Positions 46,901 through 58,689 of a stretch of 64,000 bases of DNA are shown here, in pieces. The notes beneath the pieces were generated by a model that was given only the letters and a program-made list of their open reading frames with translations, ran no database searches and was not told the DNA's origin. The number at the start of each line of letters is the position of its first letter. The stretch's first letter is position 1. Origin of the DNA: Pampus argenteus (taxonomy: Eukaryota; Chordata; Actinopteri; Scombriformes; Stromateidae); the NCBI GenBank assembly GCA_036937835.1, contig CM072879.1, forward strand, positions 20,114,001 through 20,178,000, written 5' to 3'. The translations under genes and the position numbers were made by a program.

Positions 46901-48906
46901 GCGAACAGTGAGCCAGTAGTATGAAATAATTCAGTTTATAGAAAAGTAATCAGGATCTGTTTTTCCAGGATTTTCTTTGAATATTTGGGGCTTTGGACTG
47001 TTGGTCTGAGAAACTGTGATGAAATTTTTTTTTAGATTTTTATGATATTCTAAAGACAAAATAATGAATTGATTATTTGTGAAAATAATCTTTAGTTGCA
47101 GCCGGTCGGTCTTCTGTTATTTCTGTCTGCAGAGTTCAATCATACAGTTACACATAAATCTACACAAAGCCTTAATGTCTGATTCTAATATTTAGACATT
47201 TATCACTGTAATTCATTTAGATCACTTTTAAATAAAAACCTTCATTAAATCCACTTTGACTCCATGTTGTGAAACAATGAAACAGTTTTACAGCATGAAC
47301 AAAAGAGACAAATGGTCAACAGATTCAGTTTGGAGTTTAAGGGATGAAAAGAAGATTAATTCTGTTGAAGCTCCAGAGAAACAAAAATGTTTTTACTGAG
47401 AAAAAACTAAAAAGACATTTATTGATTGTTTTTCTCAGATTTTTAGTTTCAGATGAAAAAGACAAAATTGACATTTCCTCAGTCAGATTATTAAATAACA
47501 ACAGCAGGAAACAGGAAATACAAAATGTTTTATTATCAGTTTTCTTTTTACATTGACAGGAAACAGTTTCAAACTCTCAAGTCAAACCCAGAACCTCTGC
47601 GGATGAATGTTTTTAACAGGTTCATGTCTGCAGAGTTTCCTTTTGGATAAAACACGGCCGAGTGTTTGGAAGCATTTAGTTTTTCCATAGTCTAAAAACA
47701 GATTATCACCATCATTATTATCATTAAATCATCATTCAGACTTCTGTGATCAGCTGCTAAAACTGTTTTATTTGATAACTAAGCTGCAGCTAATGATTCA
47801 TTTCATTATATTAATAATTAATTAAATACAAATGTTCATCTTTATTCTCAGACTCCAAACCGATTAAAACCAATATATTCAGTTTATAAAGATATGGAAA
47901 ACAAACAGTGAAACTGGTCATGTTTTGAGTTTTTTTTTTACTTCAATGATTTATTATTCAAATAAAATAGCATGTTCTGGCAGTTGATGTATTGATTCAT
48001 AAACTAATTATTTCAGCTATAAGTTTCTGTCCCCACAGAAGTGTCACTGATGGTCAAACACATTCATACAGTGAAGTTAAGAAGCCTGACAACAATAAAA
48101 AGCCATCATCAATGGAGCTCCGATACTATGATTCACCGTGGCAGCAGGTAAAAAAAAAAGCTCCATTTGAATCCAGTGGACATAATGCAGGTGTATGCAG
48201 GCAACGTATTAAAAAAGCTCACAAATATTAACATATAATCTCCAGTATTATAGGAATTATGTTTCATCAATCACATCATGAGTGACAGAGATCATTATTC
48301 ATTGATCTTACAGGTTTAAATATGAACTGAGATTACACATTATGTGCAGGAGCTGCTCTAACATACTGAGAGCTGTTATAAGAGAAGCACATGCAGAGCT
48401 TTGAATGGGTGAATTAATGCGGTGTGATATCTGAATGTGTTCAGAGAAATGACTGATGTGCAGATTTCACTAAACCTGTGTCCTGAAGGCCTCCAGGTTG
48501 AGTCTAAAATTGTCACCTCAACATCTCGGGTTTGATTCCCTGTCACATCTCTTCTGTCCACCACCTCCCTGACTGAGAGTTTTATTTCATTCATCAGCAG
48601 CAATGTATTTCCTTTGTTCTTAATAGAAACAAGAAAGTTGAACTTTGTTTTTAATGTTAATGTTGAGTCCTGCCTGTTTGACCAATCAGTGACGCCCTGA
48701 CAACTACCCTCAAAACAGGGGCCTCCGGTTCCTCTGGTGGAAACACGGGTTTCTATAAAAGGTTCCTGTGATGATGAATCCTGAGTAAAAACGATCGGAC
48801 TGAAAGGTGAACATCAGCTGAACTTTTTGCTGTGACTCTTAATATGTAAATGCTGCAGACCAAAGTGGCTGATGGGATATTGAGTCTGTTTAAGTTTGTC
48901 CACAGC
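46901..48906. other. AT-rich spacer between zf-C and zf-D
   Basis: About 2 kb with no supportable gene. An isolated plus-strand TATA-like site (tctataaaaggttcc, about 48751-48765) has no gene downstream. The zf-D 3' UTR should occupy the right end. Confidence 0.6.
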
Positions 48907-51552
48907 TCACAGCTGGATAAAGTCTTGACCTTCCTCCGGTTGTTTCAGGTTTGCGGTTGCAGCTGAATCTTTAGTGGTTCGTTCTCCAGAGTGAACTTTC
49001 ATGTGCGAGTCAACTGAGCGTTTCTCCTGGTACTTCTTCCCGCACACGCTGCAGCTGTATGGTTTCTCCCCAGTGTGTGTCAGCATGTGTCTCTTCAGGT
49101 CAATCTTCTGGACGAAGCCCTTGCTGCAGACTGAACAGCTAAAAGCTTTCTCCTTCTTGTGGAAGCGCTCGTGAGTCTCCAGCGAGATTTTCTGGCGGAA
49201 CCTCTTCCCACAGAGGCTGCAGATGAATGGCTTCTCGCCTGTGTGTATCCTTGTGTGTGAGTCCAGGTTGCCAATCTGGCGGAAGTTCTTGCCGCAGACC
49301 CTGCAGGTGTACGGTTTCTCTCCGGTGTGAATCCTCTTGTGCACATCCAGATGCTGGCTCATGGTGAACTTCTTGCCACAGACATCACAGGAATAAATCC
49401 TTGGCTTCCCGCCCACGTGACTCTTGATGTGTCTCCTCAGGACTGTGTTTTCAATGAATGTCTTCCCACAGAACTCACAGATGTACGGCCTCTCACCAGC
49501 ATGCAGCTTCATGTGTCTCTCCAGAGAGCCCTTCCTGGGGAAGTCTTTGCCACAGTCTTTGCAACTGAAGGGTTTCTGTCCAGTATGTGTCCTCATGTGG
49601 ATCTCCATGTCCCTGAAGCTGACGCCGCAGATGTCGCAGATCCTACTGGTTTCTCTGTGGCTCTGAATGTGGAGCTGCAGGCTATCTGAGGATTCGGACC
49701 GCTCTCCACAGATGCCGCAGCACCTGACAGGATCGTTTAAATGAGTCTCTGCGTGCCGGACAAAATTACCTTTGTTATGAAAGGCATTCCCACAGACCTT
49801 ACAGCAGTGTGAAGGAGTTAGACTCGATTTCCTGCGTTGGTTCCTGGTGATCACAGGCTCATTGGACTCATGGCTGCGCACGTGTCGCCGCAGCTCAGTG
49901 CTCTTGCTAAATCCTTTGCCGCAGACATTGCAGCTAAACGGTGATTGTCCGTCGTGAGCCTTCATGTGTCGCTCCAGAGAACCAGCGTGGCTGAACTCTT
50001 TACGGCAGATGGTGCACCTGAATGGCTTCTCAGCCGTGTGAATCCTCATGTGCGTCACCATGTTGCCCTTCTGGTTGAAGCCCTTTCCGCAGACATGGCA
50101 GCTGAAGGGTTTTTCTCCGGTGTGCAGCCTCAGGTGTGTCTCTTGCGCTCGGATCGAGGGAAACTTCTTGCCGCAGATGTCGCATGTCCGGCTGCTGTCA
50201 CGATGTGTCTGAAGGTGCAGCTTCAGACCGTCAGTGGACTCCAAACGCTCGCCACATAGACCGCACAGACAGTCCGTCTCCTTCAAGTGTTTCTCCACAT
50301 GTTTCATCAAAAAACCTTTTCTGTCGAAGGACTTCCCGCACACCCTGCAGCAGTGAGATGTCGCCTCCTCATCGTCCTCTTCGTCCTCTCCGGCCGGATG
50401 GTCAGAGGAGTCGGGCTGATGGTTCAGGCCTGAAATGTCCTCTGGTTGGGAGGAAGTGCCGGGCCGAGGTTCCTTTAGTTGTTCCGCTTCCTGCTTCAGA
50501 TGCTTGTCCTCAGAGGGACTCTGGACACCGACAGAAAGACACAACTCTGCAGAGAAGATCACATGATACTGGTTGATGTCACTGCTTATTCAAAAACATT
50601 ATGTACTGAGCATGAACACATTATTCAACAAATGACACATTAATCAAAGCATCAGTGTTTCATTTTGTCTGAAATCAAGCAGCTGAACAAAAACTCGAGT
50701 CAATGCATGACCGTGATGGTCATGCATTGAAGGGAGATTTTTATTTAAATTAAATTTGTGATGTACTTGAATGTTTTTGTTTTTTTGTCCACAACTCAAA
50801 TATATTCAGTTTATTGTCACAGTGGACGAAAGAAACCAGAAAAATATTCACATTTAAGCAGCTGGAATCATTTTTAACCTTAAATATTTCCTCCAGACTC
50901 ACATTGAGACATGTTACAATACAAAATAAGACAATTACCACTTTAATACCCTTAATATGACATCTTCTTCACCCTCATTAAAAATCCACAATCTCTGAAT
51001 ATGCAAATATATATTTAATTTGTCGTGTTTGTGACCTGAGACTGCAGGTCATGATTGGCTACATGAGTGGACGGAGACTAAACAATTAATCAATTATGAA
51101 AATAGTTTAGCTGATTAATTTAATAGTTGGTAACTCGTTGATTAATTAATTAAAATAAACATTAAAGTGTTTCCACTTTAATGTTACTCTTACTTTGTGT
51201 TTATATCTGTCATATATCAGAAAGAAACTCTAAGTGGCCCTTTCAGATCTACTGACCGTATTTCTGTCTTATCCGGACACTGACCTGTCCTGCCGGCTGC
51301 AGACTCGGCTCTCAGCCGGTGCCCGGGCTCCTCCGGTCCTGTCTTGGCCGCTCGGGTCGCTTCGAACACGGTGAAGATGTTGTTCACGGCAGCGGTGATC
51401 CGCTCCATCACCAGCCGCTTCAGCTCGTCCACGTCCGCCTGTCTGCGCTCCTTCAGCATCCAGAGAATCTCCTCCGCGGCCGCCGCCAGCTGCGCGTCGA
51501 CCGCCGCCCGCAGGCTGCGGCTCTCCGCCGGTTTGGACCGTCTTTTGGACAT
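48907..51552 (-). CDS. C2H2 zinc-finger protein zf-D, 16 fingers, two coding exons
   Basis: A likely nuclear DNA-binding regulator, 635 aa. Exons: 51552-51285 and 50546-48907, joined in phase 1. The start is MSKRRSKPAESRSLRAAVDA. Exon 1 encodes two helical modules (DAQLAAAAEEILWMLKE, then MERITAAVNNIFTVFEA), but unlike zf-C the distal RQRRLLDAV segment is not recognisable. Exon 2 has an acidic linker (DEEDDEEAT) and 16 fingers. Finger 9 (CDICGVSFRDMEIHMRTH) is three residues short, as in zf-B. Fingers 12-16 have regular TGEKP linkers, and their order and residues resemble zf-B fingers 16-20, down to the penultimate QKIDLKRHMLTH and last YQEKRS...H fingers. The C terminus is DFIQL, as in zf-B. 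The gene is divergent from dusp11, about 0.6 kb away. Confidence 0.88.
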
Positions 51553-52148
51553 TTTGGCAGAATTTCCACCAAACAAAGAGGAGAATGTAAACAATGCCAG
51601 ACTCTTCCGGGATCCCCAGTCGAGCGTCACTACGTATGGACGTCGACGTGACGCTCACACGTGGTACGACGTTTGGGAACGTGCTGCCAACGGTTTCGTT
51701 TTACGGGATTTGACGTCCTCTTGTTGTTTTGGAGTTTTAACTCTCCGGTTTGCTTCGTGCGCTTTAAACGGTGCGACTGTAAACCAGCTGGTAAATGTTC
51801 CCTTAATAATCAGTCCATGTTTTAATTAACAGTAATTAAATTGGTTCATTATTGATCCACCAACCAACATTTTATTTACTCTGATGGGTTAATGTGAAGG
51901 AGTCACGTGATGATCAAAAAGATTTCTGAATTATTTTTATTTGCTTTAACAAAGATAAATATACTGTATATGTATTGAATTGTATGATCAGTGTGTAAAA
52001 GGTGCCAGGTGACGTAGCAACAGGTTAAAATATTTAATATTTGGAGTTTGGTGTGACTTTGAGACAAAACGTTCAGACTGATGAGCAAGTTGGTGTTTGT
52101 GATGTTTCAGGTCAAAGGTGAAAAGACTGAAACATCGGAGTGGCTGAG
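51553..52148. promoter_or_regulatory. divergent promoter region of zf-D and dusp11
   Basis: The 600-bp interval separates two genes transcribed away from each other. The zf-D side is CpG-rich (to about 51790). A plus-strand donor-like site (ccagctg|gtaaatg, 51790/51791) and an acceptor-like site (gatgtttcag, ending 52110) could define an untranslated first exon of dusp11. AT-rich DNA lies between. Confidence 0.45.
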
Positions 52149-53024
52149 ATGTCTTATAAGGAGAAGAAGAAGAAGAATGGCGTACCTGACAGGTGGCTGG
52201 ACTATCAGCCTGTAGGGTGCAGGATACCTGGGACTCGCTTCATTGCCTTCAAAGTGCCTTTAAAAGCGTCTCTGAACTCTCGTGTCGCAGAGTCCGACTC
52301 CTTCAGTCTGTGGGAACTGCTGGACTCTGTGCAGAGTCAGAACCAGGAGCTGGGTCTGATCATCGACCTCACCTTCACTACCAGGTACTACCAACTGTCT
52401 GACGTTCCGCAGTCCTGCTGCTACATCAAGATCCTGACCAAAGGTCACCGCGTGCCCCCCGATGCCACCATCCTGAGCTTCAAACGTGCAGTGACACACT
52501 TCCTGAATGAGAACTGCGACAATGACAAGCTGATTGGAGTCCACTGCACACACGGCCTGAACCGCACTGGATACCTGGTCTGCAGGTACCTCATTGACGT
52601 GGACGGGCTGGAGCCGACGGCTGCTGTGGAGCTCTTCAACGCCTGCAGGGGGCATCGCATCGAGAGGCAGAACTACCTGCTCGACCTGCACAAAGGCGCC
52701 AAGAGGAGCAACACCGGCATTGACCAGCCGGAGCAGGAGCCATCCAGAGGACTCGCTGCAGAGCCACCTTCTGGCTCCGCCACCCCCCTGCAGTCCCCAG
52801 CCCTGTCCACAGGCTCCGCCCCTGCAGAGACGCCACCTGACCCTACAGATGAGACGCAGACACCAGGTGAGAAACGACCACCTGGCAACAGCCGTCGCCG
52901 TGGAGCTCGGCATCGTCAGGGCAACAAGCCCCCACAGAATGGCCTACCCTCCGCCCCAACAACACAACGACCTCCGCAATCCTTCAAAGTAAAAGCACAA
53001 TTTCCAAAAACCTCCACTGACTGA
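52149..53024 (+). CDS. dusp11: DUSP11-type RNA 5'-phosphatase, uninterrupted coding region
   Basis: DUSP11 (PIR1) is a nuclear member of the cysteine phosphatase superfamily that removes gamma and beta phosphates from RNA 5' ends. This protein is 291 aa (human 330), read from the ATG at 52149 (MSYKEKKKKNGVPDRWLDYQ), next to a basic lysine run. Conserved family segments are the PGTRFIAFKVPL and ELGLIIDLTFT blocks and the active-site loop HCTHGLNRTG, with nucleophile Cys133 and Arg139 (CX5R) intact. RGHRIERQNYLLDL closes the catalytic domain at about residue 186. The C-terminal third is Pro/Ser/Thr-rich and basic, poorly conserved as in the family. The whole coding region is one exon, whereas the mammalian gene is split. 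AATAAA at 53035 follows the stop closely. It could be a retrocopy that kept its function, or intron loss. Confidence 0.92.
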   Translation: MSYKEKKKKNGVPDRWLDYQPVGCRIPGTRFIAFKVPLKASLNSRVAESDSFSLWELLDSVQSQNQELGLIIDLTFTTRYYQLSDVPQSCCYIKILTKGHRVPPDATILSFKRAVTHFLNENCDNDKLIGVHCTHGLNRTGYLVCRYLIDVDGLEPTAAVELFNACRGHRIERQNYLLDLHKGAKRSNTGIDQPEQEPSRGLAAEPPSGSATPLQSPALSTGSAPAETPPDPTDETQTPGEKRPPGNSRRRGARHRQGNKPPQNGLPSAPTTQRPPQSFKVKAQFPKTSTD

Positions 53025-53034
53025 AAACCTTCAA

Positions 53035-53040
53035 AATAAA
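53035..53040 (+). promoter_or_regulatory. candidate dusp11 polyadenylation signal
   Basis: AATAAA starts only 11 bases after the dusp11 stop codon. This would give a very short 3' UTR; a more distal signal is not excluded. Confidence 0.45.
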
Positions 53041-53215
53041 TCTTCCTTCCTTCACTTTAAGGAGACGAGTTCAGGTGAATTAAGGCTCTGTAAAACAGAT
53101 TACTTTACTTTATTATCTCTGTTTTATATACACGTCTCTTTATCTCCCTCTCTCTCATTTCTTATGTTTTGAAAAGTAACATAGAAATACTGAAAAAAGT
53201 GATTTACATAAATGT

Positions 53216-53221
53216 TTTATT
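53216..53221 (-). promoter_or_regulatory. candidate dnai2 polyadenylation signal
   Basis: AATAAA on the minus strand lies about 85 bases past the dnai2 stop, between the convergent dusp11 and dnai2 3' ends. A second AATAAA overlaps the stop codon itself. Confidence 0.5.
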
Positions 53222-53304
53222 CAACAAAATGTACAGTCAGAAAACAGCTGATGACACAACAACAACAACAACATTCAATATAAATAATACAGAGTAAATC
53301 TTTT

Positions 53305-56300
53305 TTATTCAGACGTTTCAGTTTCTTTCACTTCTTTTTCTTCACAGACACCTTTCTCCTGAAAAAACAAATATACATGTTTAAAATAGAATAAAACAAA
53401 ACATTGGGCAAAGACTTCGATGCAAGAGTTTCAGAATAGCAGAACATATACAGACGGGTGACAAATTAAAGGAAACACCTTAATGCCCGACCCCTGCATC
53501 ACTAGTTTATTAATAATGCAGATCGGTTACAACTGATCTCTTATATGAAGACACACGTGATCAATGATCCAGAGAAACATTAATTAGTGTTGTGTTGTTT
53601 TAATATTCTGGTAAACGGATTAAATTCTCATTCATGGCATCAAAATATACTTTAGGTTTTTACATTTTTTAGTGTCTTAAAACAACAGTCAGGAACCAAA
53701 TGAACAGTGAACATGTGTTTGTTGCTGTAATCATCCTCCTGTTCATACTGACCATTAGATCCCTTCATAATACACTTACAATGGAAGTGATGGAGACTAA
53801 ACCCACAAACATGGATTTAAAGTTTATGTGAAGCTAATATGAAGCTTCAAATCCAGCAGATATGTTTCAACGTTACAGTGTTTTTAGAGCCAAAGTCCCT
53901 CTTTTTGTTCCTATACTTCCACCACAGCTCAACAGGGAAACACAAAGAGGGAATTTGATGCTAAACAGACTGTAAATGTGTCAGATATCCACTTGATATG
54001 ACTAACTCACACTGATGAAGCCTCAGAGAAGCTTCACATCTACTTTAAATGACTGTGTGGACACACTGTGGATTTTAACCTCCATCACTGACACAGAAAG
54101 CACATTTGAAGCAGATCTTTGAACAGCCAGTATGAACAGGAGCAATGATTACAGTCACTGTTCATATGGACACCTGACTGATGCTTTAACACATAACAAA
54201 TTGTAAACTCATTAAAGCAGTTGTTTTGGCGTCTGTGTCCTCACCTGGTGTCTCTCATCCTCCTTCTCTCTCCTCCTCTGCTCCATCTCCACCACGCTGT
54301 AGAAGTCGTTCTCAGCTCGAGCGATCAACTGTTCGGGACTCTCCTCTCTGTCCCCGTCTCGCCCTCCGTCCTCCTCTCTGCTCTGCTCTGAGCGACTCCT
54401 CTCCTTAAGACGGATCTCTCTCTGACGAGCCTCCAGGATCTTCTCCCGCTTCGTCTCTCGCTCAAACATCTGCAGACACGCAGTCAGAGACTCTGTTCAC
54501 ATGTACAGTTTATGTTTTCAGTTCATATGTCACTTTACAGAGTGGCTGCAGTTTCTCCTGGTACAGAGAGGTGGCGATCATGAGACGTCACAAACGAAGC
54601 ATGTTGAAGCCCTGACCTTTGACTTGCAGGCAGCATTTCTACAAACATTCACCTCAAGTTTTGAAACTTTTTTAACACCCAACATCAAAACAGGATATAC
54701 TGTAAATAAGAGGAAACCACAAACAGCTGAATATTTCCCCTTTAAATAACTACTACAGCTTCACCACCTGTAACAAATGATTAGATGAACATCAACATCG
54801 TGCTGCACTTTTTTATAAACTCGAAATCTTCTGTTTATAATATTTTATAGGAAAACACATCTCCGAATGAGATGAACTATATTTATTGCTATGAGTGAGC
54901 TTCTATGAGTGTTTGAGGGTCTCACAGCAGCCAGCAGACTCTTCTCGTTCTTCTGGAGGCTCGACAGTCCAGAGCAGACCTCCAGCAGCGTGGTGTTGCC
55001 CTGCTGAGAACCACATGCCACCAGGCGGCCGTGATCCTGAACCCGGAGGCTGTACAGAGCCTCATCACACACCTGAACACAACACACACACAAGAACACA
55101 AATCCTGCAGCAATTGCATCTCCATGGAAATGTGACTAATATAGGATTAAGGTGACATCAGAGCACCTTGAGACTCAGCGTGGGGTCATTCTGTTTGAAC
55201 AGGATGTCCCAGACGTCCAGCACGCCGTCCATCTTTACAGTGAAGAAGACGGACGGTCTGACTGGACTCCAGCAGGCATCCGTCAGGTACGACATCTGGT
55301 ATCTAACAAATTACAAAACACGGCAACTATGTAAAACCAGATAAACAAAGTAAACAACAAAATAAACAAGATTTAAAAATGAGATGAAACAAGTTGCGAC
55401 AGAGATAAATGTGATGATTTTATCTGTAATATTGACATGGATCAACCCGTCTGGTCTTCACCTGGTCCACATAATGGACGACTCTTTAATGTCTTCAGAC
55501 CAAATGCGAGCTGTCCAGTCGCCGATGGTGAGGAAGTTTTTGGGGAAGAAAGGGTTCCTCTGCAGGGCGTAGATGGGTCCGTGGTGACCGTCATACATAC
55601 ACACGATCTTCTCTGCCGGAGTCTTTGCTTTCCTGTTACAGGACACGACCACGCCCTGCTCCGTCCCCACCATGAACTTAGTGGGCTGCAGACACAAGAC
55701 GGCTCTTAAAGGGACAGTCCCACATTCTGTTCCACTACAGTTAGACTGGAAATGGTTAGCCTAGCTTAGCATAATGAAAGGAAACAGGAAGACTATTAAA
55801 GGAACAGTCCCATATTCTGGGAAGCTGTTCTCTCTGGAAGTTAGATGTTCAGCTTGATTTCTAATTATCTTAGCTCAACATGAAAACTTGAAACAGGGAA
55901 ACAGCTAACTTAGCTTAGCATAAACAGCTAGCCTAGCTTGGTCCAAAGTTAATAAAATCCACATCCTAGTAGCTACATGTTCTATGTGTTTGTTTTATCT
56001 GAACAAAAGAGTAAAAATTACATTTTGGCTGTTTTGGCTTTAATCGCCAGCAGTAACTTCCTGTGCTGCACCCAAACAGAAACTCACCATAGTGGCCTCG
56101 AACTCCAGAGAGATGGCTCCTAAGGCTCGGTCCAGGTTACCCTCCCGAACCGGGTCCAGAACCAGACGCTCTGTGGGCTCACTCAGCTTGCGGACGTCCC
56201 ACCACAGAACCTGAAACAGATTTAAAACACTATTGAAAGGTCTTTCCAGTGTTCCACCTGAAGTCTGGTCCTGCTAGTCAGTCTTTTGTGGCCTGATGAT

Positions 56301-58293
56301 GTCATAGTGATGTCATCAGTCTACCTGTCCGTCAGTGGAGGCAGAGAAGGCATCAGTCCCAGTCTTTGACTGGAGCCAGATGATCTTGTAGACTGGATCT
56401 CTGTGACTGTGCTCCACTGAGGAAACCTCCACCGGCTGGCTGCCTCTTCGGGTGTCCCAGTATGCTAAAACAAACGCACACATGCAATCACAGGAAGTCG
56501 CCTGTTAAATTAAATTCATTAAATTCAAAGTTGTTTTATTGACATAGAAAACAGACTTTTACATTGTCAAACCAAACCAAAAAAATGTACATAAACAGAA
56601 GAATTGTGGTTTTGCTGTTTAAGTAAACACAGCGTATACAGATTCAGCCATGTTTTAATGTAATAATATGTCTGTCTGTCTCTGTCTGAACCCACCGATC
56701 TGTCCGTTGTAGCTTCCTCCCACCAGCGTGTGAGAATCTTTGGGGTTGTAGTCGACACAGATGAGCGGAGACGCCGGTTTCAGAGTCATCTCCGGTCTGT
56801 TGGGGTTCTCTGCAACAAAAATAAACATCCACCTCTGAGCATGACCTGTCTGTCTTCATGCCTGTCTTCACACCTGTCTGTCTCACCCACCGATGTCCCA
56901 GATATAGGAGTCCAGGCTCATGTCTTTGGAGGTTTTCTGGAACTGCAGACAGGAGTAGGCGGCTGCCAGCTTCCGGCCACCATCAGGATGCCACGACAGA
57001 CAGGTGACGGTGCGCTTCACCTGGTTAGGATCTCTGCCAAGTCACAGCACACACACTTACACTCACACAGCAGGTGATATTACACAGACACCTTAATAAA
57101 CGAGTTTATATATTAATATCTTACTGAGTGAAGCTGCTGATTCCAGTTTCTCCTGAAAACTGTTTCTCTGATTCAGGACTCAGATTCTGAACTGAGCCAG
57201 AATGCACAGGAACCAACTATAACTACATATCCCATGAGTCTTAGCCAATGAGTCAAAGCTTTATTGGATCTGTAGTTAGTAATGTTAGAAACGTCCTAAA
57301 TGGTTTATGTGTTGTGTTTGTTGTTTTTATGATGTTTCTGTTGTTTGTTGTTGTTTGCTGTCTGGACCTGAACATGTTGATGGTCTTGGCAGACGGCGGT
57401 TCCTGAGTCTCCTCCACCTCCTCCTCATCCACAAAGTACTCCTGGTAGATGTCCACGGCGTTGTTCTGTCTGATGCAGTGCTCCATGACCTGAAACACAG
57501 ACAGACAGATGACATCACAGAGCGCCAGGTGACCTCACAGCTGAGGGGCGTGGCCATAACAGCTGACTGGATTTATTTCCTCATCAGGAACCTGAGTATC
57601 TTACAGAGCCCAGCTGCAGGATGCTGTTGATGTAGCTCTCGTCTTTCTCCACCTTCTTCCTGAAGCGGATGGTCTGCTCCATCTCCTGGGGGTTGACGTC
57701 TTTGGGCCACCCCCCCTCCACGTGGTTTATCCCACAGCTCTCTGACTCAAATCGCTCTGTGTTCACCTACAGACACAAAGTGCAGCACAAAATAGCCTGG
57801 ATGATTCTGACATGTGTAAACTACATGTGATATGTAACATGTGATATGTAACATGTGATATGTTACATGTGATATGTGACATGTGATATGTGACATGTGA
57901 CATGTGATATGTGACATGTGATATGTAACATGTGATATGTGACATGTGATATGTGACATGTGATATGTTACTACATGTATTTAATGTCATGTCAGTATGT
58001 AGATAGTAAAGTAGTGCACATGTATTATAATGTTAAGTATGCTAACCTGATGTGATAATTAAGATACAAGTGAACTATGTAAAGTGACGTAGCTGCAGGT
58101 GGCAGCTCACCTGGTGCTCTGACATGTCCCGGCAGGTCTGCAGCGCCTGGTCTCGGGGTGTTTTCGGGATGAACTGCAGAGCCAGGCTCGGGTCCGGAGG
58201 GACGTCCACCAGCAGCTCGGCAGGCCGGTCAGAGAAGAGACACTGCCGGCCAAACTCACCGCGGAGCTTCGTGTAGACATGAACGATCTCCAT
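53305..58293 (-). CDS. dnai2: dynein axonemal intermediate chain 2, 12 coding exons
   Basis: This WD-repeat intermediate chain docks the outer dynein arm in motile cilia and sperm tails. Exons: 58293-58111, 57766-57605, 57489-57368, 57033-56891, 56809-56696, 56464-56325, 56210-56088, 55685-55462, 55302-55167, 55072-54926, 54469-54245, 53358-53305. They join in phase to 590 aa (human 605). The start is MEIVHVYTKLRGEFGRQCLF. Family blocks include NHVEGGWPKDVNPQEMEQTI and the acidic VDEEEVEETQE. WD-type repeats in exons 4-10 have recognisable endings (DSYIWDI, GQIAYWDTRRG, GQVLWWDVRK, WTARIWSED, GVLDVWDILF). A charged, Arg/Glu-rich helix follows (MFERETKREKILEARQREIR), and the tail is EKGVCEEKEVKETETSE. 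Convergent with dusp11. No defect is seen. Teleosts may carry two dnai2 paralogues; which one this is cannot be told. Confidence 0.96.
53695..54185 (-). mobile_element. foldback MITE, copy 2
   Basis: Positions 53757-54185 are the reverse complement of 30770-31197. This copy extends further left, where AATGAACAGTGAACATG...CCTCCTGTTCATACTGACC mirrors the other end (CAGTATGAACAGGAG...CACTGTTCATATGG). The element therefore has long imperfect terminal inverted repeats. It lies in dnai2 intron 11. Confidence 0.75.
54570..54720. repeat. dispersed teleost repeat fragment
   Basis: The sequence GACGTCACAAACGAAGCATG...GACCTTTGACTTGCAGGCAGC...ACATCAAAACAGGATA is related to the fragments at 2545-2680 and 37090-37200. 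It lies in dnai2 intron 10. The family is not recognised. Confidence 0.5.
57823..57972. repeat. 14-bp tandem array (acatgtgatatgta)
   Basis: About ten units of a 14-bp AT-rich repeat with the last base varying, and one shortened unit, lie in dnai2 intron 1. Frames stay open across it on the minus strand, but it is not coding. Confidence 0.92.
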
Positions 58294-58559
58294 CCTGCCG
58301 CCGGTAACCGTTTAAACACCGGAAACCGTCCGAGTGACGGTTAGAAACGGACACACTGACACAAACCTTTAACCTGTTTGTTGTATCCTGGCAACGCTGT
58401 AAACGCGGAAGTGTTGACTGTATCCTAGCAACGAGATAGTATTTAAACTTTATTTTAAAAAAGTTGTATGAAAAGTTTATACCCAAAAGTTAAATCGGTT
58501 GAAAGTTTTATAAACGCTGATAAGACGGTTTATTGATGTTTACTGTCCGTTAAAAATAA

Positions 58560-58642
58560 CGTTAGCTAAAGTTATAGCTAAAGCTAAAGCTAAAGCTAAA
58601 GTTATAGCTAAAGTTATAGCTAAAGTTATAGCTAAAGCTAAA
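58560..58642. repeat. AGCTAA-based short tandem repeat
   Basis: Units of GCTAAA and GTTATA alternate for about 80 bp, 270 bp upstream of the dnai2 start codon. Confidence 0.9.
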
Positions 58643-58689
58643 GCTGTTTTTGGTAAACTTGTGGAAATGATGGAAGCTGAAAAAGGATG

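Noticed and set aside
48745..48770. Plus-strand TATA-like promoter (tctataaaagg)
   Set aside because: No plus-strand gene follows, and the only nearby gene (zf-D) runs the other way.
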